In this document: piece after piece, positions 6,515-14,859 of the stretch
Layout: the number at the start of each line of letters is the position of its first letter
Numbering within the stretch: the first letter of the stretch is position 1
Position numbers and translations under genes: made by a program
Source of the DNA: Streptomyces sp. BV286
GTDB taxonomy: Bacteria; Actinomycetota; Actinomycetes; Streptomycetales; Streptomycetaceae
DNA: 64,000 nt
Reading direction: 5' to 3'
NCBI RefSeq assembly: GCF_019090165.1
Contig: NZ_JAHRIB010000204.1
Location: 51,792-115,791, forward strand
Notes under the pieces: generated by a model
The model's database searches: none
The model's input: the letters and a program-made list of their open reading frames with translations, nothing else
Told to the model about the DNA's origin: nothing

Positions 6515-8335
6515 ATGACGAACCACAGCGAACCGGCCGGGAACCTCGGCGACGGTGACATCGACGGATGCGATGAGAACGGCGGGCTGGACGAGCAGGA
6601 CGGATCGGGCGGGGAGACCGGACGTGGCATGCGAGGTGCGCAGAGCGGACCCGGCGTGCTGGGCAGGGAGAGCGAGGGCGGCCCGCACGGGGGAGCGGGC
6701 GGAAACCGTCGTGGAGACGGGCCGGCGCGCCGTGAAACCGGCTTCGGGCACGACGCCTCAGGGCACAGTGGCCAGGGCCAGGAGCGTGGTGGGCACGGGG
6801 AGGACCGGGACGGACACGGGGAGAGCCAGGACGGACACGGGGAGAGCCAGGACGAACACGGGGAGAGCCGGGACGGTACGGGTTCCGCCGATCTGGTCCA
6901 TGGCCCGCCAGCCACCCCGTACCCCGAGCACCAGGTCACCCTCCGCACCCCCGCTGAACTGGCCGATGCCCTTCCCTACTTGCTCGGATACCGCCCTGAG
7001 GACAGCATCGTGCTCGTCGCTCTCCACGACAGGGACGGGCGCGGCCGTTTCGGTGGGCGGGCCCGGCTCGGTATCCCCGGCAACGCGGACGACTGGCCGT
7101 CCGTCGCGGAGCAACTGACCCACGGCCTGGTGAAGGGCAGCGAACGAAGGGGCGCGCTGCCCGAGAGCATGGTCGCCTTCCTCTGCCAGGATCCCAGGGA
7201 AGGCGAATCGGGCCGAGCGGTCATGGAACGCCTGCGTCCGCTCGCACAGTTGCTGCGTACGGCATGCGGAGTGCTCGACGTCCCGGTCATCGAAGCTCTC
7301 TGCATCTCGGACGGCCGCTTCTGGTCGTACTGCTGCCCCAGCGAGCACTGCTGCCCCACTGACGGCACGTCCATGGGATTGCCCGGTACCTCTGTGCTGG
7401 CCGCGGCCGCCACCTATGCCGGACTCCAGGTCCGGGGCACCCTGCGTGAGCTCAGGGCCAGGCTCACCCCGTGGGAGACCAGGGTGGCCGGGGAGCAGGA
7501 GTCCGCCCTCGACGCGGTGAGCATGGCGCTGATCCCCCGAATTCTGGACGACGAGAGCCGTGCCGTCGTGGCGGTCCAGACCCTGGAGCTGGCTCACCGG
7601 GTGATGCGCCGATTCGCCGACGCCACCCCTGCGGCCGGCAAGCCCGGCAGTCCGGCGGCGGATCTCCGGGACGACGAACTGCTGCGTCACGACGAGGCGG
7701 CCACGTTGATCCTCGGCCTTCAGGACCGCACGACTCGGGACCGGGCAGCCGAGTGGATGGAGGGCGACGAGGCCGGACCTGCCCTGCGGCTCTGGCGGGC
7801 ACTGGCCCGCCGCTGCGTCGGACCGTACGGCGAACACGCCGCGGCGCCGCTCACGCTCGCCGGATGGGTGGCCTGGTCCTCCGGTGACGAGCTGGAAGCC
7901 CGCGAAGCCCTGGCCATGGCGCTGGGAGCGGATTCCGAGTACCTCTTCGCCCGTCTCCTCCACCAGGCGTGCAACGAGGGCCTGGACCCGGAGTCGATTC
8001 GCCGCTGCCTCCGCGGGGAGCGTACGGACCGGGTGGAGGGCAAGACGGTTGCCCCTTCACTCTCGCCGGGCGCTTCCGACGGAACGTCCGGGCATTCCCC
8101 GGCGCGGCCGTCACGGGTGCCTGCCCGTCGCCGACGCAGGTCGCGGACCACGGAGAGCGCCACCGACCGGCCCGGCTCCCGACCGTCCGGTACCGGGCAC
8201 ACGCGCCCGTCCCGATCCGCCGCTGCTGGTGCTCCCGGGACGGATGGACCGGCCAGGGACAGCGACAGTACGAGTGGCGCGGTCCGCCCCCGACGGGTCG
8301 CCGGGCGGCCTGGGACGAAGAAGGGAGACGTATGA
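6515..8335 (+). CDS. DUF4192 domain-containing protein
   Basis: A 606-residue actinobacterial protein of unknown function. Residues 1-130 are a low-complexity Gly/Asp/Glu/His-rich region containing tandem DGHGESQ heptads. The DUF4192 domain starts at about 145 with VTLRTPAELADALPYLLGYRPEDSIVLVAL and runs to about 500. The C-terminal ~100 residues are Arg/Ser/Pro-rich and probably disordered. A cysteine cluster, SYCCPSEHCCPTDG, lies near residue 275. There are no membrane helices. It is divergent from recQ and shares its short promoter. Its stop overlaps an ATG with a strong ribosome binding site (possible 26-codon gene at 8332). Confidence 0.85.
   Translation: MTNHSEPAGNLGDGDIDGCDENGGLDEQDGSGGETGRGMRGAQSGPGVLGRESEGGPHGGAGGNRRGDGPARRETGFGHDASGHSGQGQERGGHGEDRDGHGESQDGHGESQDEHGESRDGTGSADLVHGPPATPYPEHQVTLRTPAELADALPYLLGYRPEDSIVLVALHDRDGRGRFGGRARLGIPGNADDWPSVAEQLTHGLVKGSERRGALPESMVAFLCQDPREGESGRAVMERLRPLAQLLRTACGVLDVPVIEALCISDGRFWSYCCPSEHCCPTDGTSMGLPGTSVLAAAATYAGLQVRGTLRELRARLTPWETRVAGEQESALDAVSMALIPRILDDESRAVVAVQTLELAHRVMRRFADATPAAGKPGSPAADLRDDELLRHDEAATLILGLQDRTTRDRAAEWMEGDEAGPALRLWRALARRCVGPYGEHAAAPLTLAGWVAWSSGDELEAREALAMALGADSEYLFARLLHQACNEGLDPESIRRCLRGERTDRVEGKTVAPSLSPGASDGTSGHSPARPSRVPARRRRRSRTTESATDRPGSRPSGTGHTRPSRSAAAGAPGTDGPARDSDSTSGAVRPRRVAGRPGTKKGDV
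6788..6871 (+). repeat. 21-bp tandem repeat inside the DUF4192 gene
   Basis: Three near-identical 21-bp units start at 6809, 6830 and 6851, after a degenerate unit at 6788. Each encodes a heptad like DGHGESQ. The unit length keeps the frame, so copy number could vary without disrupting the protein. Confidence 0.85.
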
Positions 8336-8412
8336 GCGCAACTGCCACGGCCGATCGGTGGGGTTCGGCGAAACGGGGCGTGACCCGCGACAGGCCCGCC
8401 CCGTTCACCTGA
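8332..8412 (+). CDS. Possible 26-residue coupled small protein
   Basis: The ATG overlaps the DUF4192 stop (ATGA) and is preceded by AAGGGAG at a good distance, better than most binding sites here. The frame encodes MSATATADRWGSAKRGVTRD plus a short tail ending at TGA 8412. I know no family for it. It may be a real small protein, a translational-coupling device, or chance. Confidence 0.3.
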   Translation: MSATATADRWGSAKRGVTRDRPAPFT

Positions 8413-8537
8413 GTGGCGCAGCTCTCGACCGGGCCGTGCCCTCGCAGGCCTCGCCCCGTCAAAGCCTCACACATCGTCGAGCCCTCACACATCGCCGAGC
8501 ACCCACTCAGCGCACGGAGCACAGAAGAAGCCGCCCC

Positions 8538-10622
8538 ATGCCCCTGCCCACCCAGTCCTCCATGGCCCCTGTTCCGAACAGTGGCTCCTCTGCCTTTCGC
8601 AGGTCCGCGCAGCCCTCCATAGGACGCGGCGGCGCCCCGGCCTCGCAGCCGGCACCGACCGCGCAACGCGGCCCGGCACACCTTCCGCCCGCACACACCG
8701 CCCTGATCTGCGTCGCCCTGCCAGGGCTCGCGATCTCCACGAAGGAGGGGCAGCTGACCGGCCACGGACTGGAGGGCTTCTACCGATCGGGCCGGCGCAT
8801 GCTGTCCCGGTGCCGGTTGCGGGTGGCGGGGCGTGAGCCGCTCGCTGTCCAGGCCCGGATGATCGCCGCCGACCAGGCACGCTTCGTGGCCACGCTGAGC
8901 CTGTCGGCCGACGGCGGACCCGATCCGGATGTCATGGTCGAACGGACGCGGTACGCCGACGGCACGGAGCGGATCACCCTGCGCAGCGCCGCCCACCGCC
9001 CTCTGCGCCTTCCCGTCGAGCTGGCGCTCGGCACGGACCTGGCCGAACTGGGCGCGATCGCCGCGGGGAGAGCGGGCCCCGACCTGCCGGCCAGCGTCCA
9101 CGACTCCGGCATGCGGTGGTCGTGTGCCACCGGGCACTCCGTCGTCACCGCGGACCCGCCGCCCATGGACGCGCTGGCCTCCGCCGGACTACTGCGATGG
9201 GAAATCGAACTGCCGCCCGGCGGCACCCGAAGTGTGGAGCTGAGAGTGGGCCCGGCCGGAGCGGGCCCCATCCGGGCCGTCGCCCGCGGTGCCCTGAGTC
9301 CGCTCGCCCCGGCACGGGCCGTGGGCGACGACCCCAGGGTCCCGGCGCTCCTGCGTACGAGCATCGAGGACCTCGAGGCACTCCTCCTGCGCGATCCCGT
9401 ACAGCCGACCGACACGCACCTCGCGGCCGGGGCGCCCTGGCGTTGCGGCATGGCACCGGCCGAGTCGCTGGCGGCAGCACGCATGACCCTGCCCCTGGGC
9501 ACGCGCCTGGCCGCTGGCACCCTGCGCACCCTCGCCCGTACCCAACTCGTGGGTGCGGGGCCACGGTCCGGTCTGATTCCCGGCCCGCGACGGCAGGCCG
9601 GTGCCCTGCTGCCCCCGAGCTGTACGGGCCAGGAGGCGACCCTGTTGTTTCCCGTGGTACTGGCGGAAGCCCGGCGATGGGGGCTTTCCGAGCCGGAGAC
9701 GGAAGAGCTGTTGCCCACGGCCGAGCGTTGTCTGCACTGGCTGCGTACGGCTCTCGGTGACGGCACGTATCTGGCCGACCCGCACCCGGGCGGGCCGTGG
9801 CGCTGCGAGACCCAGGCACACGCTCACCGGGCCGCATTGCTTGGCGCCGACCTCCTCGACGCGTACGGCAGGGGAGGGGGCGCCGAGTTGCGGCAGCGGG
9901 CGGGGAAGATGCGGACCGCGTTCCAGGAGGACTTCTGGATCGAGGACAGAGGCGGCGGCAGACCGGCCGCGGCCCGCTTGCCGGGAGGACGGCTCGTGCC
10001 CCACTTCGGTGCCGGCAGTGTCCATCTGCTCGACACCGGCCTGCTCGGCGCCGGCACACCGGCCTCGGGGCTGCTCGACAAGGTGCAGACGGAACAGCTC
10101 GCGCGCCTGCTCGGCGGGCCCGCCATGGACTCGGGATGGGGTTTGCGCAGTCTCGGCGCGAAGGAGGCGGCGTACAACCCGTTCGGGCATCGGAGCGGGG
10201 CCGTGCGGGTCCATGAGACGGCCCTGGCCGTGGCAGGGCTGGCCGCCGCGGGCTACGAGAAGGAGGCCGGTTCACTGCTGCGGGGCCTGCTGGCGGCGGC
10301 CGAGGCCTTCGGCCACCGGCTGCCCGAGATGTATGCGGGGGAGCAGCGTGCCGAAGGCGGCGCCCCGGTACCGCATCCGACGGCCTGCAGACCATCGGCC
10401 ACATCCGCGGCCGCCGGCGTCCTCCTGCTCACCTCCCTTGCCGGGATCCGCCCCGACGCCCCGGCGCGCACGGTCACACTGCGCCCGGTCCGCGGCGCTC
10501 CCCTGGGGGAGATCGGACTGACCGGCCTACGGGTCGCGGGTGCAGCCTTCTCCGTACGCGTCAGCAGGCTCGGCCTGGCCATGGTGGAGGAGGCGGCCGA
10601 AGGGCTGCAGCTGGGGGCCTGA
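8538..10622 (+). CDS. Glycogen-debranching N-terminal domain protein (amylo-alpha-1,6-glucosidase-like)
   Basis: A 694-residue protein of the actinobacterial group annotated as glycogen debranching N-terminal domain protein. Residues 1-55 are a low-complexity leader. The N-terminal beta-rich domain begins with TALICVALPGLAISTKEGQLTGHGLEGFYRSGRRMLSRC, the usual motif. The C-terminal half is an (alpha/alpha)6-type glycosidase region with many Arg/Gly/Trp blocks (GPWRCETQAHAHRAALLGADLLDAYG, YNPFGHRSGAVRVHETALAVAGLAAAGY). Expected role: hydrolysis of a branched alpha-glucan or related oligosaccharide in the cytoplasm, given that no signal peptide is visible. ATG 8538 is chosen because the family N-terminus follows it. 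It is about 125 bp downstream of the possible 26-codon frame. Confidence 0.82.
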   Translation: MPLPTQSSMAPVPNSGSSAFRRSAQPSIGRGGAPASQPAPTAQRGPAHLPPAHTALICVALPGLAISTKEGQLTGHGLEGFYRSGRRMLSRCRLRVAGREPLAVQARMIAADQARFVATLSLSADGGPDPDVMVERTRYADGTERITLRSAAHRPLRLPVELALGTDLAELGAIAAGRAGPDLPASVHDSGMRWSCATGHSVVTADPPPMDALASAGLLRWEIELPPGGTRSVELRVGPAGAGPIRAVARGALSPLAPARAVGDDPRVPALLRTSIEDLEALLLRDPVQPTDTHLAAGAPWRCGMAPAESLAAARMTLPLGTRLAAGTLRTLARTQLVGAGPRSGLIPGPRRQAGALLPPSCTGQEATLLFPVVLAEARRWGLSEPETEELLPTAERCLHWLRTALGDGTYLADPHPGGPWRCETQAHAHRAALLGADLLDAYGRGGGAELRQRAGKMRTAFQEDFWIEDRGGGRPAAARLPGGRLVPHFGAGSVHLLDTGLLGAGTPASGLLDKVQTEQLARLLGGPAMDSGWGLRSLGAKEAAYNPFGHRSGAVRVHETALAVAGLAAAGYEKEAGSLLRGLLAAAEAFGHRLPEMYAGEQRAEGGAPVPHPTACRPSATSAAAGVLLLTSLAGIRPDAPARTVTLRPVRGAPLGEIGLTGLRVAGAAFSVRVSRLGLAMVEEAAEGLQLGA

Positions 10623-10722
10623 CGGCTGCTTGCCGTCGAGTCCGATCCTGCGGAGGGCGGCCGGTGTCCCGTCCGGGAAGCAGCGGATCAGCCACTGAAG
10701 CGACCGGCGAAGGGAGTGTTTA

Positions 10723-10737
10723 TCGTCAGGCAGACGA
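10723..10737. promoter_or_regulatory. Candidate operator of the Nudix regulator
   Basis: TCGTC AGGCA GACGA is a 5-bp perfect inverted repeat with a 5-bp centre. The flanks, TTA and CTAT, extend it imperfectly. It lies 14 bp before the start codon of an NrtR-type regulator, a position suited to autorepression. Confidence 0.4.
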
Positions 10738-10750
10738 CTATGATCTCGGC

Positions 10751-11509
10751 ATGCCCTACGACCCGTCAGCCTTCGCACCGTTCGCCGTCACCGTCGACCT
10801 GGTCGTGCTGACCGTGCGTCGTCACGCCCTGTGCGCGCTGGCGGTACGGAGGGGTGAGCCGCCCTTTCAGGGACGGTGGGCGCTGCCCGGCGGCTTCGTG
10901 AGGCCGGACGAGGACCTCTCGCAGGCCGCGGCTCGGGAATTGCTGGAGGAGACGGGTCTGCGCGCCCACGACCCCGATGCCCCGGTACAGGCGAACGGCG
11001 CGCACTTGGAACAGCTCGCGACCTACGGCGATCCCAAGCGCGACCCGCGGATGAGGGTCGTCAGCGTCGCCCACCTCGCTCTCGCACCCGATCTGCCCGC
11101 GCCGCGCCCGGGCGGAGACGCACACAGCGCACGCTGGGCTCCCGTCGAGGAGCTGCTCCAGCGGGGCGGTTACGGCCGTGACGGTGAACAGGCGGCACCG
11201 CTCGCCTTCGACCATGCCCAGATCCTCGCGGACGGGGTGGAGCGCGCCCGCTCCAAGATCGAGTACTCGTCGCTCGCCACCGCGTTCTGCCCGCCCGAGT
11301 TCACGGTCGGTGAGCTGCGCCGGGTGTACGAGGCGGTGTGGGGAGTGGCCCTCGACCCCCGCAACTTCCACCGCAAGGTGACCGGCACACCGGGCTTTCT
11401 CGTCCCCACGGGCGGAACGACGACCCGGCAGGGCGGCCGCCCCGCCCAGCTCTTCCGCGCGGGCGGTGCCACGCTGCTCAATCCGCCGATGCTCCGCCCC
11501 GAAGTCTGA
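10751..11509 (+). CDS. Nudix-domain transcriptional regulator (NrtR-like)
   Basis: A 252-residue protein with an N-terminal Nudix fold and a C-terminal winged helix, the arrangement of NrtR regulators, which sense ADP-ribose and control NAD metabolism. The Nudix box region GGFVRPDEDLSQAAARELLEETG is well formed, so hydrolase activity may remain. The winged-helix part is SSLATAFCPPEFTVGELRRVYEAVWGVALDPRNFHRKV, followed by FLVPTG and a Gly/Arg tail. ATG 10751 (MPYDPSAFAPFAVTVDLVVL) is where the family starts; the upstream frame is not conserved-looking. No ribosome binding site is obvious. A palindrome lies just upstream. No NAD gene is adjacent, so targets other than itself are probably elsewhere. 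Confidence 0.85.
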   Translation: MPYDPSAFAPFAVTVDLVVLTVRRHALCALAVRRGEPPFQGRWALPGGFVRPDEDLSQAAARELLEETGLRAHDPDAPVQANGAHLEQLATYGDPKRDPRMRVVSVAHLALAPDLPAPRPGGDAHSARWAPVEELLQRGGYGRDGEQAAPLAFDHAQILADGVERARSKIEYSSLATAFCPPEFTVGELRRVYEAVWGVALDPRNFHRKVTGTPGFLVPTGGTTTRQGGRPAQLFRAGGATLLNPPMLRPEV

Positions 11510-11635
11510 CACCGTCCGGGGCCGGCCGGTCTCGAGGCCCGCGGTCCGGCCAAGTGACCGGACCGGTAAGGAGTCTGCTCCGGAGCGCACGCACAGTTCC
11601 CGAAAAACGGTACATATCGCGCTATCTTGCTTTGG

Positions 11636-13399
11636 GTGATCCAGGCCATCGGACTGACCAGCAGCGCCCGCAAGGAACTTCCCCCCGCTGTCGACGACGT
11701 CTCCTTCGAGGCGCCCGCGGGCCGTGTCACGGCGCTCCTGGGAGCCCCGGACGCAGGCAAGACGACCGTACTCAAGCTCATGCTCGAACTCCAACAAGGT
11801 CGTGGAATCACCTACTTCAGAGGTCGCCCGCTGCACCGCATCGCCCATCCCTCGCGGGAGGTGGGCGTGCTCCTCGGCGAGGTCCCGGGTCATCCGGCGC
11901 GCACGGTCCGCGGTCAACTCCGCATGCTGTGCGCCGCGGCGGGCGTACCGGCTCGGAGAGCCGACGACGTCCTGGAGGTCGTGGGTCTGGTCAGCCTGCG
12001 CGACGAGCGTCTGGGCACCCTCTCGCGCGGCATGGACCGCCGCCTGGGCCTGGCCTGTGCCCTCCTGTCCGACCCGCACACACTGGTACTCGACGGCGCC
12101 ACAGACGGGCTGTCCGCCCGCGAGGCGCGCTGGCTGCACGGGGTTCTGCGTGCCCACGCCGGCGCGGGCGGCACGGTGCTGTTCGCCACGGACGACCCCA
12201 AGGAGGCCGCGCGGGCCGCCGACCGGGTCGTCACGCTGGACAAGGGCAGGCTCGTCGCCGATCAGGACGTGGCCGACTTCTCGCGAACCCGGCTCCGGCC
12301 CCGTGTCGCCGTCCGCAGCCCGCACGCCGCGCGGCTCGGTGCCCTGCTCGCCACGGAGGCCCGCTCCGCCCAGCGCTCCGTGGAAGTCGTCCGGGAGGAC
12401 GGCAATCGGCTTTCCGTGTACGGCAGCACCTGCGCCGACGTCGGCGAGGCCGCCTACCGCCACGGCATCCTCGTGCACCAACTCGCGGACGAGGTCGGTG
12501 ACATGGGAGCGGTCCCCGGACGGGAGCCCGAGGAGGGCACTCGCGGGGCGGCGGCACCCGCACCGGCCGCGGAGGGGGAGAGAGCGCGCGAGCTGTCTCC
12601 CCTCCCGCCGCCCATCGCCGTCCGCCATGGCGCCGGCCCCTTGCGTCCGCTGCGCTACGAACTGCGCCGCGCTGCGGGGATCGGTACGGGATACCTGACC
12701 GCGGCCGCCGTACTCGTGGCCTCCGCCCTCATCTCCGTACTCCTGGCCAGAGCGGGACACACGCCGCAGTCACGGCTGCTCGCCGCATGGCCGCGGGACT
12801 TTCCCCTGCCGCCCGCGGCGCTCGGTGCGGGGCTGCTCGGCGCCTTCGCCTTCGGCGACGAGTTCCGTCACCCCGCCCTGGCCGTGGACCGCGGCACCGT
12901 CCCCCGCCGCCTGGGGCTGCTGGCCGCGAAACTCGTCGTCGCCGCAGCCACCGGGCTGACGCTGGCCCTCGTCACGGTGGGTGTGAACGCCGAACTGCTC
13001 CACATCGTCTACGGACGGGAACTGACAGGAGTTCCTCCGGACTGGGTCGTTCTGGGCGCGAGTTGGATCGGTCTCGTGGTCGGCTGTGCCTGGGCGGGTG
13101 TTCTGGCAGCGGGCATCTTCCGGTCGACGACCGCCGGGCTCGCGGCGGTCCTCGCCGTGCCGATCCTCGTCGTGCCGGTCGTACAAAAGGTCCTGGAGGG
13201 GCCATCGGTTCGAACGGCGGCAGGGTTCTCGACCCGGCTGCGTGAGCTCGTGCTGGTGCAGTGGCCGTTCGGGGGTGAGCACTATCTGGCGGCCGTTGCG
13301 GGTGTGATCGCCCAACCCGTCGGAGGTGCGCTGATGTTGTCGCTCACGGCTCTGCTCTGCGCGTATCTGCTCACGACTCTGCGGAGCAGGGTCCGATGA
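11636..13399 (+). CDS. ABC-2 type transporter, ATPase and permease fused, with degenerate ATPase motifs
   Basis: A 587-residue protein. Residues 1-230 are an ABC ATPase: Walker A is GAPDAGKT (36-43). The signature is LSRGM rather than LSGGQ, Walker B reads LVLDGATDGL with Gly in place of the catalytic Glu, and the H-loop position reads FATDDP with no His. A linker rich in Ala/Glu follows, then about six hydrophobic helices from residue 340 on, of ABC-2 permease type. Start GTG 11636 is preferred to TTG 11627. No binding site is seen, but TATCTT, a good -10, ends 7 nt before the GTG, suggesting a leaderless message. It lies 162 bp upstream of whiH in the same direction. Substrate unknown. Confidence 0.8.
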   Translation: MIQAIGLTSSARKELPPAVDDVSFEAPAGRVTALLGAPDAGKTTVLKLMLELQQGRGITYFRGRPLHRIAHPSREVGVLLGEVPGHPARTVRGQLRMLCAAAGVPARRADDVLEVVGLVSLRDERLGTLSRGMDRRLGLACALLSDPHTLVLDGATDGLSAREARWLHGVLRAHAGAGGTVLFATDDPKEAARAADRVVTLDKGRLVADQDVADFSRTRLRPRVAVRSPHAARLGALLATEARSAQRSVEVVREDGNRLSVYGSTCADVGEAAYRHGILVHQLADEVGDMGAVPGREPEEGTRGAAAPAPAAEGERARELSPLPPPIAVRHGAGPLRPLRYELRRAAGIGTGYLTAAAVLVASALISVLLARAGHTPQSRLLAAWPRDFPLPPAALGAGLLGAFAFGDEFRHPALAVDRGTVPRRLGLLAAKLVVAAATGLTLALVTVGVNAELLHIVYGRELTGVPPDWVVLGASWIGLVVGCAWAGVLAAGIFRSTTAGLAAVLAVPILVVPVVQKVLEGPSVRTAAGFSTRLRELVLVQWPFGGEHYLAAVAGVIAQPVGGALMLSLTALLCAYLLTTLRSRVR

Positions 13400-13460
13400 C
13401 GACCGTCCGTGCACGCGTGTTCCCCTCATGTGCACAACTCCACGCAGAACGCGCATTTCT

Positions 13461-13469
13461 TTCCGATAA
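13461..13469 (+). promoter_or_regulatory. Candidate sigma-WhiG -10 element of whiH
   Basis: TTCCGATAA resembles the GCCGATAA -10 motif of sigma-WhiG promoters and lies about 92 bp before the whiH start. whiH is known to depend on sigma-WhiG in S. coelicolor. No clean TAAA -35 is seen at the expected distance, which lowers confidence. Confidence 0.4.
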
Positions 13470-13561
13470 GGCGTCAATTGCGACGCGGTGAGCGATCACC
13501 CTTTCGTGTGCTTTTCACCAAAGACCTCAAGGGAGTTGGAGGCAACGCCGACAAAGGATCC

Positions 13562-14449
13562 GTGACTACCCTTGCGCACACCATGATGACCGCCGCCCGT
13601 TCCGCAGACTCCGGCCTCGCCGGCCCGGGCGAACTCGATCGCTACCCCTACGGGGAGGTTCCTGGCGCGGACCGCGTCAGCCCCTCCGTGTGGGACGCCA
13701 CGGATCCGGAGCTGGGCCGCGTGGGCCGACGAGCCGCCGGCAGTCGCGGCCGCGGCCTGCATGGCCAACTGGTTCAGCAGCTGGGTCAGATGATCGTCTC
13801 GGGCGACCTGGGTGCCGACCGCCCGCTCGTGCCCGAGGAGATCGGGCAGCGGTTCGAGGTCTCCCGCACCGTCGTCCGTGAGTCGCTCCGCGTCCTTGAG
13901 GCGAAGGGGCTGGTCAGTGCCCGCCCCAACGTCGGCACGCGCGTACGGCCCGTCAGCGACTGGAACCTCCTGGACCCGGACATCATCGAGTGGCGGGCCT
14001 TCGGGCCGCAGCGTGACAACCAGCGGCGTGAGCTGAGCGAGCTGCGCTGGACGATCGAGCCGCTCGCCGCCCGCCTCGCCGCCGGACACGGGCGGCCCGA
14101 GGTCCAGCAGCGCCTCACCGACATGGTCGAGATCATGGGACACGCGATGAGCCAGGGCGACGCGCTCACCTTCTCGCGGGCCGACGCGGAGTTCCATTCC
14201 CTGCTGATCCAGGTCGCCGGCAACCGCATGCTGGAGCACCTCTCCGGGATCGTGTCGGCCGCGCTCCAGGTCTCCGGCAGTCCGGTCACGGGCTGCGACC
14301 GTCCGACCGAGGCGTCCCTCACGCACCACGCGCGCATCGCCGACGCCCTTGCGGCGGGGGACGGCTCGGGCGCCGAGACGGCCATGCGGCAACTGCTCAC
14401 CGTCCACCCCGAGGTGGAGCGCGTCGTTCCCGCGCCGCGCGAGCACTGA
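13562..14449 (+). CDS. whiH: Sporulation regulator WhiH, GntR/FadR family
   Basis: A 295-residue GntR-family regulator, matching the length I remember for S. coelicolor WhiH, which lies beside hrdB there too. WhiH promotes sporulation septation in aerial hyphae and represses its own gene. The N-terminal ~65 residues are a species-type extension. The winged helix is around LHGQLVQQLGQMIVSGDL...EEIGQRFEVSRTVVRESLRVLEAKGLV; the FadR C-terminal (FCD) domain follows with conserved Asp/His residues (DAEFHSLLI, LTHHARIADALAAGD). GTG 13562 is preceded by AAAGGA. The frame opens further upstream without a better start. A sigma-WhiG-like -10 element is upstream. Confidence 0.9.
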   Translation: MTTLAHTMMTAARSADSGLAGPGELDRYPYGEVPGADRVSPSVWDATDPELGRVGRRAAGSRGRGLHGQLVQQLGQMIVSGDLGADRPLVPEEIGQRFEVSRTVVRESLRVLEAKGLVSARPNVGTRVRPVSDWNLLDPDIIEWRAFGPQRDNQRRELSELRWTIEPLAARLAAGHGRPEVQQRLTDMVEIMGHAMSQGDALTFSRADAEFHSLLIQVAGNRMLEHLSGIVSAALQVSGSPVTGCDRPTEASLTHHARIADALAAGDGSGAETAMRQLLTVHPEVERVVPAPREH

Positions 14450-14859
14450 TCGCGTACCGCGGATGGCGCGGTCGGGGGCCGTTTCCCCGGCGTGGCATCG
14501 CTCGGCCGGCGGATCATCGGCCGCCGGGTCCCGCCCGACTCCAGGAGGATTCGGCGGGGCCCGGCGGTGTGATGAGACCCTGGAATGGTCGGCTGACCAC
14601 CTCTGACCGTGTCTGGTTGCTTTTGATCGCTCACAAGATGTGACTCGGGCCACGCAGATTGGGCGTAACGCTCCTCGGGACAGCGCGATGACCTAAGAGG
14701 TGAACAGCCGAGTAGGGAATACGGGCGCCGCTCCAGGCGCTGTGACTCTTCCCGGCCCCCCGCCCGCGCCGTCGGCCCATACCCAAGCCGGCGGTCGTCG
14801 GTTCCTGTCCGTACCGGACGGGGCCGGAAGCCGTTTTCCAACGTTCCGAGAGGTTGTTC
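14450..14859. other. hrdB upstream region
   Basis: 410 bp without a gene. It holds the 3' flank of whiH and the hrdB promoter region. The leader from the proposed promoter to the hrdB start would be about 160 nt and contains the short inverted repeat GGCGCCGCTCCAGGCGC near 14724. Confidence 0.6.
14665..14691 (+). promoter_or_regulatory. hrdB promoter, ECF-type (GTAACG-N15-CGATGA)
   Basis: GTAACG at 14665-14670 and CGATGA at 14686-14691 are separated by 15 bp. The AAC-containing -35 and CGA-containing -10 are typical of ECF sigma promoters. Known biology: in Streptomyces the ECF factor ShbA drives hrdB, which fits. A start point near 14698 is expected. Confidence 0.6.

Noticed and set aside
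14715..14745. Possible sigma-R promoter (GGGAAT...) before hrdB
   Set aside because: No GTT at 18-19 bp spacing was found; the closest candidate is 21 bp away.
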